Both the position numbers and the translations under genes were made by a program. A stretch of 64,000 nt of DNA, taken from positions 3,165,039 to 3,229,038 of the forward strand of contig NZ_ARWB01000001.1 of the NCBI RefSeq assembly GCF_000384475.1. Direction: 5' to 3'. This document shows positions 61,285 to 64,000 of this stretch, piece by piece (the stretch's first letter is position 1; each line of letters begins with the position of its first letter). This stretch comes from Methylopila sp. M107 (GTDB taxonomy: Bacteria > Pseudomonadota > Alphaproteobacteria > Rhizobiales > Methylopilaceae). Under the pieces are notes generated by a model. It was not told the origin of the DNA and did no database searches. It saw nothing but the letters and a program-made list of their open reading frames with translations.

Positions 61285-62456
61285 GCGCGCGCCGCGTCGA
61301 GATCGCCGGAGATCGCGGCGCGGAACAGCTTTTCGAAGTCGGCGGCCTTCATCGGCACGGGGTTGCCGCCGGTCGAGGGGTCGGCTTCCGCCTTCACGGC
61401 GAGTTCCGCGACATTGCGGTCGTCGACGCCGAGTTCGCTGAGCGAATGCGCCACGAACAGGTCGCGGCGGAACTGCAGCACCCACTCGATGAAGCCGTCG
61501 AAGCCGCCGTCGATCTCGAACGACCGCGCGAGCTTCGTGAACCGCTCCTCGATCGCCGGGCGGTTGGCGAGCAGCACATAGGGCATCACAACTCCGTTGG
61601 TGAGGCCGTGATGGGTGTCGTACTGTGCGCCGATCGGGTGAGACATCGAGTGGATCGCGCCGAGCCCCTTCTGGAACGCCGCCGCGCCCATGGAGGCGGC
61701 GGCCAGCATATTGGCGCGGGCCTCAATGTCCGTCCCGTCCGCGACCGCGCGGGGCAGCCAGGTCTTGATCAGCCGGGCCCCGTTGACCGCGATCCCGTCC
61801 GCGATGGGGTGAAAGCCGGGGGCCGAAAACGCCTCGAGGCAGTGAGCGAGGGCGTCGAAGCCGGTCCAGGCGGTGAGCTTCGGCGGCAGGCCGATGGTCA
61901 GCTCCGGATCGGAGACCACGACGGCGGGCAGCAGCTTCGGGTGGAAGATGATCTTCTTGTCGTGGGTCTCTTCATTGGTCACGACCGCGGCGCGGCCGAC
62001 TTCGGAGCCGGTGCCGGCGGTCGTCGGCACAGCCACGATCGGCGCGATCTTCGCGGCGTCCGCGCGGGTCCACCAGTCGCCGATGTCCTCGAAGTCCCAG
62101 ATCGGCCGCGTCTGGCCGACCATCAGCGCGACGAGCTTGCCGACGTCGAGCCCGGAGCCGCCGCCGAACGCCACCACGCCGTCGGCGCCATGGGCGCGAT
62201 AGGCTTCGACGCCCGCCTCGACATTCGCGTTGGTCGGGTTGCCTTTCACGTCGGAGAACAGCGCGACCTCGAGCCCGGCGCGCGTCAGCACGTCGAGCGC
62301 GCGCGCGGTGATGTCGGCGTCCCTCAGCCTCGCGTCGGTGACGAGCAGCGGCCGCCTGATCCCGGCGGTCTCGCAGGCGGAGCCGAGTTCGGCGATACGT
62401 CCGGGGCCAAACAGCACGCGTGTGGGGTAGTTCCAGGAAGCTGTGTAGGTGCTCAT
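61281..62456 (-). CDS. Iron-containing alcohol dehydrogenase
   Basis: Group III alcohol dehydrogenase of 391 aa. NAD motif GVVAFGGGSGLDVGKLVAL; PTTAGTGSEVGRAAV; metal ligands in WTGFDALAHCLEAF (Asp, His) and MSHPIGAQYDTHHGLTNGVVMP (two His). It is a different subgroup from the phosphonate Fe-ADH at 17574. Substrate unknown; the co-translated amidotransferase and the aldehyde dehydrogenase upstream suggest oxidation or reduction of an alcohol/aldehyde formed in amine breakdown. Confidence 0.92.
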   Translation of the reverse strand: MSTYTASWNYPTRVLFGPGRIAELGSACETAGIRRPLLVTDARLRDADITARALDVLTRAGLEVALFSDVKGNPTNANVEAGVEAYRAHGADGVVAFGGGSGLDVGKLVALMVGQTRPIWDFEDIGDWWTRADAAKIAPIVAVPTTAGTGSEVGRAAVVTNEETHDKKIIFHPKLLPAVVVSDPELTIGLPPKLTAWTGFDALAHCLEAFSAPGFHPIADGIAVNGARLIKTWLPRAVADGTDIEARANMLAAASMGAAAFQKGLGAIHSMSHPIGAQYDTHHGLTNGVVMPYVLLANRPAIEERFTKLARSFEIDGGFDGFIEWVLQFRRDLFVAHSLSELGVDDRNVAELAVKAEADPSTGGNPVPMKAADFEKLFRAAISGDLDAARA

Positions 62457-62619
62457 GCGGTAGCTCGTTCTTTGGGAGCGGCGTGGGGGCGCGCTCGTGA
62501 AACTCTGCCGTCATCCTCCAGCTTGGCCGGAGGATCCATGCTGGGCGTCGAGCTCGGGATCTACGTGGACCCTACGGTCAAGCCGGAGGGTGACGAGCTC
62601 TATTCTGAAACGCGGAGGC

Positions 62620-64000
62620 TCACTGCGCCTCCTTGAGATGAAAACTCTTCGGCCGGGTCAGCTGGTGGAACCCGATCTCGGAGAGCGAGGCGCCCCGGCC
62701 GGTGTCCTTCACGCCGGTCCAGGCCAGCGCCGGGTCGAGATAGTCGCAGCGGTTGGCGAACACCGTGCCGGTCTCGATCTGCTCGCCGAGCTTTTCCGCC
62801 GCAGCGAGGTCCCGCGTCCAGATCGAGGCGGTGAGTCCATACTGGCTGTCGTTCATCAGTTTTACCGCTTCGGCGTCGCCTGAGACCTTCATGATGCCAA
62901 CCACGGGCCCAAAGCTCTCCTCGGTCATCACGCGCATCGAATGGTCGACATTGGTGAGGATCTGCGGCGCGAGATAAGCCGTTCCGGCCTCGTCGGCGGA
63001 AAAGGCTCTCGGGTCGAGATGGGCCTTGGCGCCGGCCGCGATCGCCTCGCTGGTCTGCGCGCGCACGGTGTCCGCAAAGCGCTTGTGAGCCATCGGCCCA
63101 AGCGTAGTGGCGTCGTCGAGCGGATTGCCCAGCACATATTTCGACGTCAGCTCGATCGCGCCCTCGACGAAGCGGTCATAATGGCTTTCATGCACATACA
63201 CACGCTCGATTCCGCAGCAGCACTGGCCGGAATTGTAGAACGCGCCGTCGACGAGGTTTTCGATCGCGGATTCGAGGTCGGCGTCCTCGCGGACATAGGC
63301 GGGGTCCTTGCCGCCGAGTTCGAGGCCGAGGCTCGCGAAGGTGCCGGCGGCGGCGCGCTCCACGGCCCGGCCGCCCGCGACGGAGCCGGTGAAGTTGATG
63401 TGGTCGATCGCGCCGGAGCCGATCAGCTTGCCGGCCTGGTCATGGTCGAGCACGACGTTCCTGAACAGGCCCTTCGGCAGGTCGACCTTGTCCATCGCCT
63501 CCTGGAACCGCTCGCCGACCAGGATGGTCTGGGCGGCGTGCTTCAACAGCACGGCGTTGCCGGCGATCAGCGCCGGGACGATCGTGTTGACCGAGGTTAG
63601 GAACGGATAGTTCCACGGCGCGATCACCAGCACGGTCCCGAGCGGGTCGCGGCGGATGAAGCGCTTGAAGCCGGTCCTTTGCGCCGGAACCACGTCGGCG
63701 AGCGAGGCTTCCGCCGTCTCGACGCAGTGCTTCACGCGCTCCTCGACGCCCCGCATTTCGCCGCCGTTCCGCACCGGGCGGCCCATTTGGCTCGCGAGTT
63801 CGGGGATGATCTGCTGGTTCAGCTCCAGCAGGGCTTTCAGGAACTGCTCCATCTTCGCGCCGCGCTCGGCGATGGAGACTTCGGCCCATTCGGCTTGCGC
63901 GCGCTTGGCGTCAGCCACCGCCGCGTCGATCTCGGCCGCGGAGGCGGTCGGGCGGCGGACGAATTCCCTGCCGTCGATGGGGGAGATGCAGATCTGGTCG
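62620..64000 (-). CDS. Aldehyde dehydrogenase, cut by the window end
   Basis: NAD-dependent aldehyde dehydrogenase whose N-terminus lies beyond 64000; the frame is open to the edge, with QICISPIDGREFVRR read in it. Visible segments include VIAPWNYPFLTSVNTIVPAL, the Glu in GLELGGKDPAYV, the catalytic Cys in YNSGQCCCGIERVYVHE, EESFGPVVGIM and ASLSEIGFHQLTRPKSFH at the C-terminus. It is upstream of the Fe-ADH and amidotransferase genes on the same strand, likely in one transcript. Confidence 0.93.
   Translation of the reverse strand, partial: DQICISPIDGREFVRRPTASAAEIDAAVADAKRAQAEWAEVSIAERGAKMEQFLKALLELNQQIIPELASQMGRPVRNGGEMRGVEERVKHCVETAEASLADVVPAQRTGFKRFIRRDPLGTVLVIAPWNYPFLTSVNTIVPALIAGNAVLLKHAAQTILVGERFQEAMDKVDLPKGLFRNVVLDHDQAGKLIGSGAIDHINFTGSVAGGRAVERAAAGTFASLGLELGGKDPAYVREDADLESAIENLVDGAFYNSGQCCCGIERVYVHESHYDRFVEGAIELTSKYVLGNPLDDATTLGPMAHKRFADTVRAQTSEAIAAGAKAHLDPRAFSADEAGTAYLAPQILTNVDHSMRVMTEESFGPVVGIMKVSGDAEAVKLMNDSQYGLTASIWTRDLAAAEKLGEQIETGTVFANRCDYLDPALAWTGVKDTGRGASLSEIGFHQLTRPKSFHLKEAQ

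Overview
The window is GC-rich and looks like the chromosome of a Hyphomicrobiales-type alphaproteobacterium. Supporting signs are a very large NdvB-type cyclic beta-1,2-glucan synthase, a long-form dCTP deaminase beside metZ, a SAM-II riboswitch in front of metZ, and several small proteins that read like rhizobial/methylotroph families. No 16S gene or other decisive marker is present, so genus and species cannot be named.

Layout. (1) 0-2.2 kb: a sensor kinase/LuxR-type response regulator pair. (2) About 2.25-30.5 kb: an accessory block devoted to two-carbon compounds and phosphonates. Its left half holds a complete beta-hydroxyaspartate cycle (bhcABCD with divergent IclR regulator bhcR) next to glycolate oxidase glcDEF, together a route from glycolate via glyoxylate to oxaloacetate. 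Its right half holds a phosphonate locus: a phosphonate-associated Fe-alcohol dehydrogenase, phosphonoacetate hydrolase (phnA), a ketopantoate-reductase-like protein, an OPA-type transporter, an epoxide-hydrolase-like alpha/beta hydrolase, a FosX fosfomycin hydrolase, a decayed inositol-monophosphatase gene, a betaine-aldehyde-type dehydrogenase, phosphonoacetaldehyde dehydrogenase (phnY) and a second OPA transporter. A LysR regulator resembling those of aminoethylphosphonate catabolism lies at the far left, and a fosmidomycin-exporter-like MFS gene lies in the middle. (3) 30.6-37 kb: phosphate uptake (DUF47 protein plus Pit), MgtC, DUF930, Nudix and two transglutaminase-like proteins. (4) 37-51 kb: cold-shock protein, small proteins, the 2836-residue glucan synthase, CsbD, a membrane protein and a PAS-LuxR regulator. 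(5) 50.9-54 kb: a small integrated element (short tyrosine recombinase, DUF3768, a papain-like protein, XRE regulator, membrane protein) against the 3' end of tRNA-Ser(CGA). (6) 54.2-64 kb: a NaChBac-type channel, phosphoglycerate mutase, an MFS transporter, dCTP deaminase, SAM-II riboswitch plus metZ, small proteins, and a glutamine-amidotransferase/Fe-ADH/aldehyde-dehydrogenase set cut by the window end.

The most interesting part is 17.5-30.5 kb. It has the lower half of aminoethylphosphonate catabolism (PhnY, PhnA) but no visible PhnW transaminase. In its place are an Fe-ADH, two different epoxide-opening enzymes (one a FosX with every expected active-site residue) and two organophosphate-type importers. 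I read it as a candidate locus for using hydroxy- or epoxy-phosphonates such as fosfomycin as carbon and phosphorus sources, with acetate and glyoxylate/glycolate handled by neighbouring modules. That reading is an inference. The block is bracketed by a pair of related, inverted repeat sequences that may be remnants of insertion-sequence ends, and it contains two broken genes, which fits acquisition and partial decay.
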